A stretch of DNA of 64,000 nucleotides from CAVSUR01 sp963731285 (GTDB lineage: Bacteria; Actinomycetota; Actinomycetes; Streptosporangiales; Streptosporangiaceae). The translations under genes and the position numbers were made by a program. Below, in pieces: positions 16,483 through 26,118 of the stretch. The stretch is taken from contig CAVSUR010000014.1 of assembly GCA_963731285.1 (NCBI GenBank), forward strand, positions 1,116,001 to 1,180,000. Reading direction: 5' to 3'. The notes under the pieces are model-generated. The model searched no databases. It worked only from the letters and a program-made list of their open reading frames with translations, and was not told the DNA's origin. Each line of letters begins with the position of its first letter. Position 1 is the stretch's first letter.

Positions 16483-18015
16483 GTGGCGATCAACGAGCAA
16501 TCGGCCCCAGCCCCGATGAGCAGCGACGAGGACACCCTGCACCAGATGGGCTACGCCCAGGAGCTGATGCGCCGGATGTCGGGTTTCTCCAACTTCGCGG
16601 TGTCGTTCACGATCATCTCGATCCTGTCCGGCTGCCTGACCCTGTACGGGTACGGGATGAACACCGGCGGCCCGGCCATCATCGTCTGGGGCTGGCCCAT
16701 CGTCGGCCTCATGACCCTGTTCGTCGGCCTGTCCATGGCCGAGGTGTGCTCCAGCTTCCCGACCGCGGGCGGGCTGTATTACTGGTCCGCCAAGCTCGCC
16801 CGCCGCAACGGCCCGGCCTGGTCCTGGTTCACCGGCTGGTTCAACTTCCTCGGCCAGGTGGCGGTGACCGCGGGCATCGACTTCGGCGCGGCGTTCTTCA
16901 TCAACGCGCTGCTGAACCTGCAGTGGGGGGTCAGCACCGCGCACTGGGTCACGATTCTCATCTTCGCGGCCGTGCTGCTCCTGCACGGCCTGCTGAACCA
17001 GTTCGGCATCCGGCTGGTCTCGCGGCTCAACGACGTGAGCGTGTGGTGGCACATCCTCGGCGTGCTGATCATCGTGGCGGTGCTGGTGTTCGTGCCCTCG
17101 CACCACCAGTCGGCCAGCTTCGTGTTCACCTCGACCTTCAACGGGACCGGCTGGGGCAGCACCTTCTACGTCCTGCTGCTCGGCCTGCTGCTGGCCCAGT
17201 ACACCTTCACCGGCTACGACGCCTCGGCGCACATGACCGAGGAAACCCACCAGGCCGCGCGCAGCGGCCCGCGCGGCATCGTGATGTCGATCGTGGTCTC
17301 GCTATTCGCCGGCTGGATCCTGCTCATCGGCATCACGTTCGCGATCCAGAACTACAAGGGCGAGCTGACCTCGGCGACCGGGGTGCCCCCGGCCCAGATC
17401 TTCATCGACGCGGCCGGCGCCACGACCGGCAAGCTGCTGCTGCTGATCGCGATCGGCGCGCAGCTGTTCTGCGGCATGTCCTCGGTCACCGCGAACTCGC
17501 GGATGATCTACGCGTTCTCCCGCGACGGCGCGCTGCCCGGCTCGGCCATCTGGCACCGGGTGAACAAGCGCACCCGCACCCCGACCAACGCGATCTGGCT
17601 GGCCGCGGCGGGTGCGCTGATCCTCGGCCTGCCCTACCTGTGGAACGCCACCGCCTACGCCGCCGTGACCTCAATCGCGGTCATCGGCTTGTACATCGCC
17701 TACGTGCTGCCCACCTTCCTGCGGCTGCGCCAGGGCGCGAGCTTCCAGCGCGGGCCATGGCATCTCGGGCGCTGGAGCTACCTGATCGGCTGGATCGCCG
17801 TCATCTGGGTGGTGTTCATCACGATCTTGTTCATGCTGCCCACCGCAAATCCGATCACCCACGACAACTTCAACTACACGGTCGTCGCGGTGCTCGCGGT
17901 CATCGGCTTCGCCGGCATTTACTGGGCGGCCTCGGCGCGCAGGTGGTTCACCGGGCCGAAGGTCCAGGGCTCGGCCGAGGAGCTGGCGGCGATCGAGCGG
18001 GAACTGTCGTCCTGA
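16483..18015 (+). CDS. APC-family amino acid/amine permease
   Basis: A 510-residue membrane protein with about 12 hydrophobic segments and the APC-superfamily N-terminus (YAQELMRRMSGFSNFAVSFTIISILSG). YTGYDASAHMTEET-type sequence at about 243-256 (FTGYDASAHMTEETHQA) marks the amino acid/GABA permease branch. AAGGAG lies 8 bases before the GTG at 16483. It heads an operon with a glutamine-synthetase-like ligase, aldehyde dehydrogenase, SDR and gamma-glutamyl-GABA hydrolase, so the cargo is probably an amine, polyamine or GABA-like compound. It is likely repressed by the divergent GntR protein. Confidence 0.93.
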   Translation: MAINEQSAPAPMSSDEDTLHQMGYAQELMRRMSGFSNFAVSFTIISILSGCLTLYGYGMNTGGPAIIVWGWPIVGLMTLFVGLSMAEVCSSFPTAGGLYYWSAKLARRNGPAWSWFTGWFNFLGQVAVTAGIDFGAAFFINALLNLQWGVSTAHWVTILIFAAVLLLHGLLNQFGIRLVSRLNDVSVWWHILGVLIIVAVLVFVPSHHQSASFVFTSTFNGTGWGSTFYVLLLGLLLAQYTFTGYDASAHMTEETHQAARSGPRGIVMSIVVSLFAGWILLIGITFAIQNYKGELTSATGVPPAQIFIDAAGATTGKLLLLIAIGAQLFCGMSSVTANSRMIYAFSRDGALPGSAIWHRVNKRTRTPTNAIWLAAAGALILGLPYLWNATAYAAVTSIAVIGLYIAYVLPTFLRLRQGASFQRGPWHLGRWSYLIGWIAVIWVVFITILFMLPTANPITHDNFNYTVVAVLAVIGFAGIYWAASARRWFTGPKVQGSAEELAAIERELSS

Positions 18016-18105
18016 CCGGCCCTGTCCACATGACCACCGGGCCGGAGGCTTACACGGCAGTGATCAACGATCTACCGTGGAATGAGGTCCGATGATAGGA
18101 GTCCC

Positions 18106-19497
18106 ATGGCCCTGTACCGCGGTCACGGCCCGTACACAAAACAGCGCGGCATGCTGACGCTCGAGCAACTGCGCGTGGAGGTCGGCGAGGGCGAGATCGA
18201 CACGGTCGTGCTCGCGTTCACCGACATGCAGGGGCGGCTGCAGGGTAAGCGGCTGGCCGCGGAGTTCTTCCTCGACGAGGTGGCCGAGCACGCCGCGGAG
18301 GGATGCAACTACCTGCTGGCCGTGGACGTGGACATGAACACCGTCGACGGCTACGCGATGTCCTCGTGGGAGCGCGGCTACGGCGACTTCGTGCTCGTCC
18401 CGGACCTGTCCACACTGCGCAAGCTGCCCTGGCACGACGGCACGGCACTGCTGCTGGCCGACCTGACCTGGCTGGACGGCGCGCCGGTGGTGGCCTCGCC
18501 GCGACAGATACTCAGGGCGCAGGCGCAGCGGCTGGCCGAGCGCGGCTGGCAGGCCATGGCCGGCACCGAGCTGGAGTTCATCGTCTACACCGACACCTAC
18601 GAGGAGGCCGCCGCCCAGGCCTACCGGGGGCTGACCCCGGCGAACCAGTACAACGTGGACTACTCGATCCTCGGCACCTCCCGGATCGAGCCGCTGCTGC
18701 GCCGGATCCGGACCGGCATGGCGGGCGCGGGCATGTACGTCGAGTCCGCCAAGGGCGAGTGCAACCTCGGCCAGCACGAGATCGCCTTCCGCTACGCCGA
18801 GGCGGTCACCACCTGCGATAACCACTCGCTCTACAAGACCGGGGCCAAGGAGATCGCGGCCCAGGACGGCGTCAGCATCACGTTCATGGCCAAGCCGAAC
18901 GACCGGGAGGGCAACTCCTGCCATATCCACCTGTCGCTGCGGGGTGAGGACGACACCCCGGTGCTGGCCGGCGACGGCCCGCACGGCCTGTCCGAGCTGG
19001 GCGAGCACTTCCTGGCCGGCCAGCTGGCCGGGATGCGGGAGCTTGCCCTGGCCTACGCGCCGAACATCAACTCCTACAAGCGGTATATGCCGGGCAGCTT
19101 CGCCCCGACCTCGATCCGGTGGGGCGTGGACAACCGGACCTGCGCGCTGCGCCTGGTCGGCCACGGCCCCTCGCTGCGGGTGGAGAACCGCACCCCGGGC
19201 GGCGACGTGAACCCGTACCTGGCGATCGCCGCGATGATCGCCGCCGGGCTGCACGGCATCGAGAACGAGCTGCCGCTGGAGCCCGAGTTCACCGGCAACG
19301 CTTACCACGCCGACGGCGCGCGGGTGCCGCACACCTTGCGCGACGCGCTGGAACTGTGGTGCAAGAGCGACCTGGCCGCGGCCGCGTTCGGCGCCGACGT
19401 GCGCGAGCACTACGCGAACTACGCCCGCGTCGAGCTGGCCGCGTTCGACGCGGCGGTTACCGACTGGGAGCTGCAGCGCGGCTTCGAGCGCCTCTAG
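18106..19497 (+). CDS. Glutamine-synthetase-family gamma-glutamyl ligase
   Basis: A 463-residue GS-I-like enzyme. The metal and ATP motifs are intact: GTELEFIVY, GECNLGQHEI, NSCHIHLSL and NSYKRYMPGSFAPTSIRWG with the NRTCALR arginine. Flanking catabolic genes suggest it joins glutamate to an amine (as PuuA, GlnA3 or GlnA4 do) instead of making glutamine. There is no adenylylation-type Tyr loop that I can recognise. The ATG at 18106 follows AGGAG; an ATG 24 bases earlier is less well placed. It lies 90 bases after the permease. Confidence 0.9.
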   Translation: MALYRGHGPYTKQRGMLTLEQLRVEVGEGEIDTVVLAFTDMQGRLQGKRLAAEFFLDEVAEHAAEGCNYLLAVDVDMNTVDGYAMSSWERGYGDFVLVPDLSTLRKLPWHDGTALLLADLTWLDGAPVVASPRQILRAQAQRLAERGWQAMAGTELEFIVYTDTYEEAAAQAYRGLTPANQYNVDYSILGTSRIEPLLRRIRTGMAGAGMYVESAKGECNLGQHEIAFRYAEAVTTCDNHSLYKTGAKEIAAQDGVSITFMAKPNDREGNSCHIHLSLRGEDDTPVLAGDGPHGLSELGEHFLAGQLAGMRELALAYAPNINSYKRYMPGSFAPTSIRWGVDNRTCALRLVGHGPSLRVENRTPGGDVNPYLAIAAMIAAGLHGIENELPLEPEFTGNAYHADGARVPHTLRDALELWCKSDLAAAAFGADVREHYANYARVELAAFDAAVTDWELQRGFERL

Positions 19498-19572
19498 CGG
19501 TGGTACCGAACGGCGGAGACGGCCCCCACGGCCGGGTCCGCAGTAATTTGCGGAGCAGGGCAGGAGAAGCGC

Positions 19573-20937
19573 ATGTCCGAGTACACGGTCGTCAATCCCG
19601 CGACCGAGGCCGCCGTCACCACTGTGCCGGGCACGTCGGCGGAGGAAACCGATTCGGCGATCAGGCGGGCCGCGGCGGCCTACGCGGCCTGGCGCCAGGT
19701 GGCGCCCGGCGACCGGGCCCGGCTACTGCGCCGCTTCGCCGCGGAAGTGGACTCCTGCGCCGACGAGCTGGCCGCGCTGGAGGTGGCCGGCTCAGGGCAC
19801 CCGGTCGGCCAGGCGCAGTGGGAGGCGCAGCACGTTCGTGACGTGCTGCTGTACTACGCGGCGGCGCCGGAGCGGCTGACCGGCAAGCAGATCCCGGTGC
19901 CCGGCGGCCTGGACGTCACGTTCGCCGAGCCGCTCGGCGTGGTCGGGCTGATCGTGCCGTGGAACTTCCCGATGCCGATCTTCGCCTGGGGCATGGCGCC
20001 GGCCCTGGCCGCGGGCAACACGGTCGTGGCCAAGCCCGCCGAGATGACGCCGCTGACCGCGATCCGGATCGGCGAGCTGGCCCTGGCCGCCGGGCTGCCC
20101 GAGGGCGTGCTGCAGGTGCTGCCCGGCCAGGGCAGTGTGGTCGGCAGCGCGCTGGTCGATCACCCGGCGGTGCGCAAGATCGTGTTCACCGGCTCCACCG
20201 AGGTGGGCAAGCAGATCATGGCGGGCTGTGCCCGGCAGGTGAAAAGGCTGACCCTGGAGCTCGGGGGCAAGAGCGCGAACATCGTTTTTGCGGACTGTGA
20301 TCTGGAGAAAGCCGCCGCGACGGCACCGTACGCAGTCTTCGACAACGCCGGCCAGGACTGCTGCGCCCGGTCCCGGATCCTGGTGCAGCGGCCGGTGCTC
20401 GAGCAGTTCATGGCGCTGCTCGAGCCTGCCGTCCGGGGCGTCGTGGTAGGCGACCCGGCGGTGCCCGCGACCCAGATGGGGCCGCTGATCTCGGCTGCGC
20501 ACCGCGACCACGTGGCCTCCTACGTGCCCGTCGGCGCGCCGGTGGCGTTCCGCGGCAGCGCGCCGGCCGGGCCGGGCTTCTGGTACCCGCCGACCGTGCT
20601 GGGCCCGGTCAGCGCCGCCGACCGGGCCTGTACCGAGGAGATCTTCGGGCCGGTCGTCACGGTCACGCCGTTTGACGACGAGGCCGACGGGGTGGCGATC
20701 GCCAACGACAGCCGGTACGGCCTGTCCGGGTCGATCTGGACCCGCAGCGTGAGCCGGGCGATCCGGGTGGCCCGGGCGGTGGAGAGCGGGAACCTGTCGG
20801 TGAACTCGCACTCCTCGGTGCGGTACTGGGCGCCGTTCGGCGGGTTCAAGCAGTCCGGCCTGGGCCGGGAGCTCGGGCCGGACGCGCTGGACTCATTCAC
20901 CGAGGTCAAGAACGTCTTCATCGCCACCGACGACTGA
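19573..20937 (+). CDS. NAD(P)-dependent aldehyde dehydrogenase
   Basis: A 454-residue ALDH with the cofactor motif FTGSTEVGKQI, the general base Glu in LELGGKSANIVF and the catalytic Cys in NAGQDCCARSRI. The C-terminus ends FGGFKQSGLGREL. AGGAG precedes the ATG. In this operon it would oxidise the aldehyde of a gamma-glutamylated amine, as PuuC does; substrate is inferred from context only. Confidence 0.93.
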   Translation: MSEYTVVNPATEAAVTTVPGTSAEETDSAIRRAAAAYAAWRQVAPGDRARLLRRFAAEVDSCADELAALEVAGSGHPVGQAQWEAQHVRDVLLYYAAAPERLTGKQIPVPGGLDVTFAEPLGVVGLIVPWNFPMPIFAWGMAPALAAGNTVVAKPAEMTPLTAIRIGELALAAGLPEGVLQVLPGQGSVVGSALVDHPAVRKIVFTGSTEVGKQIMAGCARQVKRLTLELGGKSANIVFADCDLEKAAATAPYAVFDNAGQDCCARSRILVQRPVLEQFMALLEPAVRGVVVGDPAVPATQMGPLISAAHRDHVASYVPVGAPVAFRGSAPAGPGFWYPPTVLGPVSAADRACTEEIFGPVVTVTPFDDEADGVAIANDSRYGLSGSIWTRSVSRAIRVARAVESGNLSVNSHSSVRYWAPFGGFKQSGLGRELGPDALDSFTEVKNVFIATDD

Positions 20938-20976
20938 CGGCGGCGGCCAGAACGGGGGAAAGAGAGCGGGAATCAG

Positions 20977-21741
20977 ATGGAGCGTCTGCAGGACTGGGTC
21001 GTGGTCGTCACCGGGGCCGCGAGCGGGATCGGGCTGGCCAGCGCACGGCGGATGGCCGCGGAGGGGGCGAGGATTGTCGCGGTCGATATCGACGCCGAGG
21101 CCGGGAAGGCGGCCGCCGCGCAGACCGGCGGGGTGTTCATGGCCGCCGACGTTGCGGACGAGGACCAGGTGGCGCAGCTGTTCGCCGACGTCGCCGGGCA
21201 GTTCGGCCGGGTAGACGTGGCGTTCAACAACGCCGGGATATCGCCGCCCGAGGACGACTCGATCCTGTCCACCGGCCTGGAGATGTGGCGGCGGGTGCAG
21301 GAGGTCAACCTGACCTCGGTGTACCTGTGCTGCAAGTACGCGATCCCGTACATGCAGCGGCAGGGCAAGGGCTCGATCATCAACACCGCCTCGTTCGTGG
21401 CCGTGCTCGGCTCGGCTACCTCGCAGATCTCCTACACCGCATCCAAGGGCGGGGTGCTGGCCATCAGCCGCGAGCTGGGCGTGCAGTTCGCCCGCGAGGG
21501 CATCCGGGTGAACGCGCTGTGCCCGGGCCCGGTCAACACCCCGCTGCTGCGCGAGCTGTTCGCCGCCGACCCCGAGCGCGCGGCCCGGCGGCTGGTGCAC
21601 GTGCCGGCCGGCCGGTTCGCCGAGCCGGAGGAGATCGCGGCCGCCGTGGCCTTCCTGGCCAGCGACGATGCCTCCTTCATTACCGCGTCGTCGTTCCTGG
21701 TCGACGGCGGCATCGCCGGCGCTTATGTGACACCCTTGTGA
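20977..21741 (+). CDS. Short-chain dehydrogenase/reductase
   Basis: A 254-residue classical SDR. The cofactor loop is TGAASGIG (about residues 11-18), the structural motif NNAG is present, and the active site is Tyr-x3-Lys in YTASKGG with the upstream Ser. Asp after the second beta strand (VAVDIDAEA) predicts NAD preference. The operon suggests it oxidises or reduces an alcohol/keto intermediate of the same pathway; 3-oxoacyl-ACP reductase is the generic alternative name. Its stop overlaps the next start as GTGA. Confidence 0.9.
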   Translation: MERLQDWVVVVTGAASGIGLASARRMAAEGARIVAVDIDAEAGKAAAAQTGGVFMAADVADEDQVAQLFADVAGQFGRVDVAFNNAGISPPEDDSILSTGLEMWRRVQEVNLTSVYLCCKYAIPYMQRQGKGSIINTASFVAVLGSATSQISYTASKGGVLAISRELGVQFAREGIRVNALCPGPVNTPLLRELFAADPERAARRLVHVPAGRFAEPEEIAAAVAFLASDDASFITASSFLVDGGIAGAYVTPL

Positions 21742-22547
21742 GCGTGACACTTGAGCGCGGCGGTCAGCCGGTCATCGGGATCAGCTGTTATTACGAGCAG
21801 GCCCGCTGGGGGCACTGGGACGTGCCGGCCATGGTGCTGCCGCGCCGGTACGCCGACGAGGTCAGCGCGGCCGGCGCGATCCCGGTGCTGCTGCCGCCGG
21901 TACCCGGCGTGGCCGATGGGCTCAGCCGGGTCGACGGCCTGGTGCTGTCCGGCGGCCGGGACATCGACCCGGCCCGCTACTACGCCGAGCGCGGGCCGTA
22001 TACCGGCGAGGCGTGCGAGCACCGCGACGAGGCCGAGCTGGCCCTGTTCGCGCAGGCCATCTCGCTGGGCCTGCCGGTGCTCGGGGTCTGCCGCGGCATG
22101 CAGCTCATCAACGTCGCCCGCGGCGGGACGCTGCACCAGCACCTGCCCGACCTGGTCGGCCACGACGAGCACTCCCCTGCCATCGGCAGCTACGGTGAGC
22201 ACGGGGTGTGGGTCGGGGCCGGGACCCGGCTGGCCGCGATCCTGGGCGCGGGCGCGCACGAGGTTCCCGCGCATACCAGTGAGGCTCCGCCCGAGCCCGC
22301 CGGTGCCGTCGCGGCGGCCCGGCGGAGCGGCGACCCGGTGATGGTGCCCACCCATCACCATCAGGCCGTGAACCGGCTGGGCAAGAACCTGGCCGCGACC
22401 GCCTGGGCCGCGGACGGCATGATCGAGGCGATGGAGCTCGACCCGGCCGAGAATCCCTTCGTCGTGGCCGTGCAGTGGCACCCGGAGGCGGGCGAGGATC
22501 CGAGCCTGTTCCGCGCTCTGGTTGCCGCGGCGGCCGGCCGGCCGTGA
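21738..22547 (+). CDS. Gamma-glutamyl-gamma-aminobutyrate hydrolase family (PuuD-like)
   Basis: A 269-residue class I glutamine-amidotransferase-like hydrolase. The nucleophile Cys lies in LGVCRGMQLINV, and the catalytic His-Glu pair in VQWHPE; THHHQAVNRLG matches the family. It would release glutamate from a gamma-glutamylated product, the last step of the Puu-type route. The GTG at 21738 overlaps the SDR stop (GTGA), and the N-terminus VIGISCYYEQARWG fits the family. The open frame extends further upstream inside the SDR gene but that is not coding. Confidence 0.92.
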   Translation: MSVTLERGGQPVIGISCYYEQARWGHWDVPAMVLPRRYADEVSAAGAIPVLLPPVPGVADGLSRVDGLVLSGGRDIDPARYYAERGPYTGEACEHRDEAELALFAQAISLGLPVLGVCRGMQLINVARGGTLHQHLPDLVGHDEHSPAIGSYGEHGVWVGAGTRLAAILGAGAHEVPAHTSEAPPEPAGAVAAARRSGDPVMVPTHHHQAVNRLGKNLAATAWAADGMIEAMELDPAENPFVVAVQWHPEAGEDPSLFRALVAAAAGRP

Positions 22548-24088
22548 CGCCGGCTCCGGCAGGCCGCCCGCCAGCCAGCGAGCCGGACGGGGCGGCGGCC
22601 GGGGAAGGCGGCGCGAGTGCGGCGGGCGCGGCTGCGGAGCGCGCCGCGACTGGGGAGAACGCGGCTGCTGAGCCGGCCGACGACCTGGTGAGCAGCCGGC
22701 ATGCCATCACGATCAACGGCGACGAGCTGGCCTACACGGCCACCACCGGCCGGGTGGTGCTGCGCACCGAGAAGCACACCGACGAGACGTTCGACGGCGT
22801 GCACGCCCAGGCGGAGATCTTCATGACCGCCTACATCCTGGACAGCCCGGAGCCCGGACGCCGCCCGGTGACCTTCGCCTTCAACGGCGGCCCCGGTTCG
22901 TCCAGCGTCTGGCTGCACCTGGGCCTGCTCGGCCCGCGCCGGGTGCTGATGGGCGACGCCGGGGGGCTGCTGCCGGTGCCCTGCCAGCTGGCCGACAATG
23001 CGGAGACCCTGCTGCGCCGCAGCGACCTGGTGTTCATCGACCCGGTTTCCACCGGCTACTCGCGGGCGGTCAAGGGCGCCAAGTCCGCTGACTTCCACGG
23101 CTACGGCGGCGACATCGAGTCGGTCGGCGAGGCCATCCGGCTGTGGACCACCCGCAACGGCCGGTGGATGTCACCGAAGTACCTGTGCGGGGAGTCCTAC
23201 GGCACGATCCGCGCGGCCGGGCTGTCCCGGCACCTGCAGGAGCGCTACGGCCTGTACCTCAATGGCGTGATGCTGATCTCGCCCTGCATCAACTTCGGCT
23301 CGATCGAGTTCAGCGGCGGGAACGATGAGCCGTACGCGCTGTACCTGCCCACGTACGCGGCGATCGCGCACTACCATGGCAGGCACCCGGGCCGGGAGCT
23401 GCGCGAGGTGCTCGACGAAGCCGAGGCCTACGCGAGCCGCGATTACCTGTGGGCGCTGGCGCGAGGATCCCGGCTGTCGGCTGAGGACCGGGCCACCGCG
23501 GTCGCGGCTCTGGCCGCGCTGACCGGGCTGTCGCCGGAGTATGTGGACCGGGTGGATCTGCGGCCCGAGCACGTCAGGTTCCTCACTGAGCTGCTGCGCG
23601 ACCGGCGCCGCGTAATAGGCCGCATCGACGGCCGGTTCCTCGGCTGGGACAGCGACTACGGCCGGGAGAACTGGACCAGCGATCCGTCGCTGGACGCGAT
23701 CACCGGGCCGTACTCGGCCGCGCTGAACCACTACGTCCGGGCCGAGCTTGGCTACTCGAGCGACCTGCCGTACGAGATCCTCACCAGCCGGGTCCAGCCC
23801 TGGTCGTACAAGGAGTTCGAGAACATGCACGTGCACGTCGCCGACAAGCTGGCCGAGGCAATGCGCACGAACCCGGACATGCGGGTGCACGTGGACTGCG
23901 GCTACTACGACGCTGCCACCCCGTACTTCGCGGCGCAGCACGACCTCGCCCACCTCGCCATTCCCGCCGAGCTGGCCGGGAAGGTGGAGTTGGCCTACTA
24001 CAAGGCCGGCCACATGATGTACGTGCACGAGCCCAGCCGCCAGGCCCAGTCCGCCCGGCTGGCCGCCTTCGTCACCGCCGCGCCCTGA
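22544..24088 (+). CDS. Serine carboxypeptidase-family (S10) peptidase
   Basis: A 514-residue alpha/beta-hydrolase of peptidase family S10. FAFNGGPGSSSVW forms the oxyanion hole, the nucleophile Ser lies in LCGESYGTIRA, the Asp in VDCGYYDAATP and the His in KAGHMMYVHEPS, so the triad is complete. There is no signal peptide; the first 45 residues are Ala/Gly/Pro-rich, so it may be cytosolic. The GTG at 22544 overlaps the preceding stop (GTGA), tying it to the operon. It could hydrolyse gamma-glutamyl or other peptides entering by this pathway; that is inference. Confidence 0.9.
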   Translation: MTPAPAGRPPASEPDGAAAGEGGASAAGAAAERAATGENAAAEPADDLVSSRHAITINGDELAYTATTGRVVLRTEKHTDETFDGVHAQAEIFMTAYILDSPEPGRRPVTFAFNGGPGSSSVWLHLGLLGPRRVLMGDAGGLLPVPCQLADNAETLLRRSDLVFIDPVSTGYSRAVKGAKSADFHGYGGDIESVGEAIRLWTTRNGRWMSPKYLCGESYGTIRAAGLSRHLQERYGLYLNGVMLISPCINFGSIEFSGGNDEPYALYLPTYAAIAHYHGRHPGRELREVLDEAEAYASRDYLWALARGSRLSAEDRATAVAALAALTGLSPEYVDRVDLRPEHVRFLTELLRDRRRVIGRIDGRFLGWDSDYGRENWTSDPSLDAITGPYSAALNHYVRAELGYSSDLPYEILTSRVQPWSYKEFENMHVHVADKLAEAMRTNPDMRVHVDCGYYDAATPYFAAQHDLAHLAIPAELAGKVELAYYKAGHMMYVHEPSRQAQSARLAAFVTAAP

Positions 24089-24403
24089 GCCCGCTGGCCC
24101 GCCCGCAGCCGCCCGCGCCCGCTGGCCGCCACCCGCCCGCCGACCGCCACCAGGCCGCCCGTGCGCCCGCCGCCCGCCCGCGCCCGCGCAGCGCGGCGCG
24201 GGGCGCGAACACGAACCAGGCGCGCCGGGCGGAGCGAGCGAGCGTTTTGCCGGAGCAAGCGGTCCCTGGAGGCAATTGCTGGCCGGGACCTACATGCGCG
24301 AGCTGAGCCAGGGGCCGTGCGCGGCTCGGCGCTGCTGCGCCAGGCACTCGCCGACCGCAGCCGGCCGGGAAGGCGGCAGCGGCCACGCCATAAACTCACC
24401 AGC
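24089..24403 (+). other. Intergenic, 315 bases, with a leaderless promoter at its end
   Basis: The first 100 bases are low-complexity CCCGC repeats with no coding character. No RNA gene is visible. A clear -10 hexamer TAAACT lies at 24391-24396, 7 bases before the GTG of the ABC ATPase gene. Confidence 0.6.
24391..24396 (+). promoter_or_regulatory. -10 element for a leaderless transcript
   Basis: TAAACT ends 7 bases before the GTG at 24404. Transcription would begin at or next to the start codon, and no ribosome site is present. This matches other leaderless starts in the window. Confidence 0.6.
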
Positions 24404-25330
24404 GTGAGCCCCGCCCCCGCCCTGGAAATCACCGATCTGGTCAAAAGATACGGGCATGTGACGGCGGTGGCCGGGCTGTCGCTGCGCGCCGAGCGGGCCG
24501 AGGTGACGGCCATCGTCGGGCCCAACGGCGCCGGGAAGACCACGACGGTCGAGATTTGCGAGGGCTACCGCAAGCCGGACGCGGGCACGGTCCGGGTCCT
24601 CGGCCTGGACCCGGTGGCCGACGCCCGGGCGCTGCGGCCGCGGGTGGGCGTGATGCTCCAGGCCGGCGGCATCCCCACCTCGGTCAGGGCCGCCGAGTAC
24701 CTGAAGGTGATGGCCAGCTTCCACGCCCGGCCGATCGCCCCCCAGCTGCTGCTGGACCGGCTCGGGCTGGCCGGGGCCGCGCGCACTCCCTACAAGCGGC
24801 TGTCCGGCGGGCAGCAGCAGCGGCTGTCGCTGGCCGCAGCCGTCGTCGGCCGGCCCGATCTGGTGTTCCTGGACGAACCGACGGCCGGCCTCGACCCGCA
24901 GGCCCGGCACGTGACCTGGGCGCTGATCGAGGCGCTGCGCGCCGCCGGGGCCGCGGTCATCCTCACCACCCACTACATGGAAGAGGCCGAGCGGCTGGCG
25001 GACCGGGTCGCGATCGTGGACGGCGGCCAGCTCGTTGCCTGCGGCAGCCCGGCCGAGCTGACCGGCTCGGCCGGGCAGGTGCGGTTCCGGGCCGAGCCGG
25101 GCCTGGACGTCGAGTCCCTGCTGGCGGCTATACCCGCTGGCAGCGCGGCCAAAGAGTCCCCGGCCGGGCACTACGTGCTCGAAGTGCACGGTCCGGTCGA
25201 CCCGCAGTTCGTGGCTGCGGTGACCGCCTGGTGCGCGGATCACGGCGTGCTCGCTCAGAGCCTGCGGATTGAGAGCCGCACGCTGGAAGACGTTTTCCTG
25301 GAGCTGACCGGACGGGAGCTGCGATCGTGA
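24404..25330 (+). CDS. ABC exporter ATP-binding protein
   Basis: A 308-residue ATPase of the drug/lipid exporter (DrrA-like) class. Walker A is GPNGAGKTTT, the signature is LSGGQQQRLSLA, Walker B is LVFLDEPTAGLDP, and the H-loop is LTTHYMEEAE. A C-terminal extension of about 90 residues ends in LEDVFLELTGRELRS, typical of this class. It pairs with the permease that follows with a GTGA overlap. The transported substrate is unknown. The pair precedes ctaA, as in Streptomyces-like genomes. Confidence 0.93.
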   Translation: MSPAPALEITDLVKRYGHVTAVAGLSLRAERAEVTAIVGPNGAGKTTTVEICEGYRKPDAGTVRVLGLDPVADARALRPRVGVMLQAGGIPTSVRAAEYLKVMASFHARPIAPQLLLDRLGLAGAARTPYKRLSGGQQQRLSLAAAVVGRPDLVFLDEPTAGLDPQARHVTWALIEALRAAGAAVILTTHYMEEAERLADRVAIVDGGQLVACGSPAELTGSAGQVRFRAEPGLDVESLLAAIPAGSAAKESPAGHYVLEVHGPVDPQFVAAVTAWCADHGVLAQSLRIESRTLEDVFLELTGRELRS

Positions 25331-26118
25331 CCGAGTCCGAGGTCTTCGCGGACTGGCCGGGACCGGCCCCCGGCGCGGCGCCGATGGCCAAGATGATCGC
25401 CGCGCAGGCCGCGCTGGAGCTGCGCACGCTGCTGCGCAACGGTGAGCAGCTGCTGCTCACCCTCATCATCCCGGTGCTGCTGCTGGTCGCGTTCGGCCGC
25501 GCGCCGCTGGTCAGCGTCGGCGCCGGCCCGCGGATCGACTTCGTGGTGCCCGGCATCCTGGCCCTGGCCGTGCTGTCAAGCGCATTTACCAGCCTGGCCA
25601 TCGCCACTGGGTTCGAGCGCCGCTATGGCGTCCTGAAGCGGCTCGGCGCGGCGCCGCTGTCGCGGCCGGGTCTGATCATCGCCAAGACGCTGGCCATGCT
25701 CGCGGTGGAACTGCTGCAGGTTGCCGTGGTCCTGATCGTGGGCCTGGCGCTCGGCTGGGCGCCGCGGGGCGGCGCGGCCGGGGTGATCTGGGTGCTGCTG
25801 CTCCTGCTGGCCGGGACTGCCGCGTTCAGCGGCCTGGCCCTGCTGCTAGCCGGGACCCTGCGGGCCGAGGCCACGCTGGCCGCGGCGAACCTGTTGTACC
25901 TGGTCATGCTGGGGCTGGGCGGGATCGTGTTCCCGCTGACGAGGTTCCCCGCCGGGGCACAGTCGCTGCTGCGGCTACTGCCCGCCGGGGCGCTGTCCGA
26001 CGGCCTGCGGACGGTCTTGCAGTACGGCAGCGGCCTGCCCGCCCGGGACCTGCTCGTCCTCGCCGTCTGGGCCGTGGCCGGCATCGCGGTCGCGGCGCGC
26101 GCGTTCCGCTGGGAGTGA
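25327..26118 (+). CDS. ABC-2 type exporter permease
   Basis: A 263-residue membrane protein with six predicted hydrophobic segments and a short N-terminal cytosolic tail (MTESEVFADWPG). PGILALAVLSSAFTSLAIATGFERRYGVLKRLG is the usual ABC-2 coupling region (about residues 77-107). The GTG overlaps the ATPase stop (GTGA). It forms a two-component exporter with that ATPase. Confidence 0.9.
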   Translation: MTESEVFADWPGPAPGAAPMAKMIAAQAALELRTLLRNGEQLLLTLIIPVLLLVAFGRAPLVSVGAGPRIDFVVPGILALAVLSSAFTSLAIATGFERRYGVLKRLGAAPLSRPGLIIAKTLAMLAVELLQVAVVLIVGLALGWAPRGGAAGVIWVLLLLLAGTAAFSGLALLLAGTLRAEATLAAANLLYLVMLGLGGIVFPLTRFPAGAQSLLRLLPAGALSDGLRTVLQYGSGLPARDLLVLAVWAVAGIAVAARAFRWE

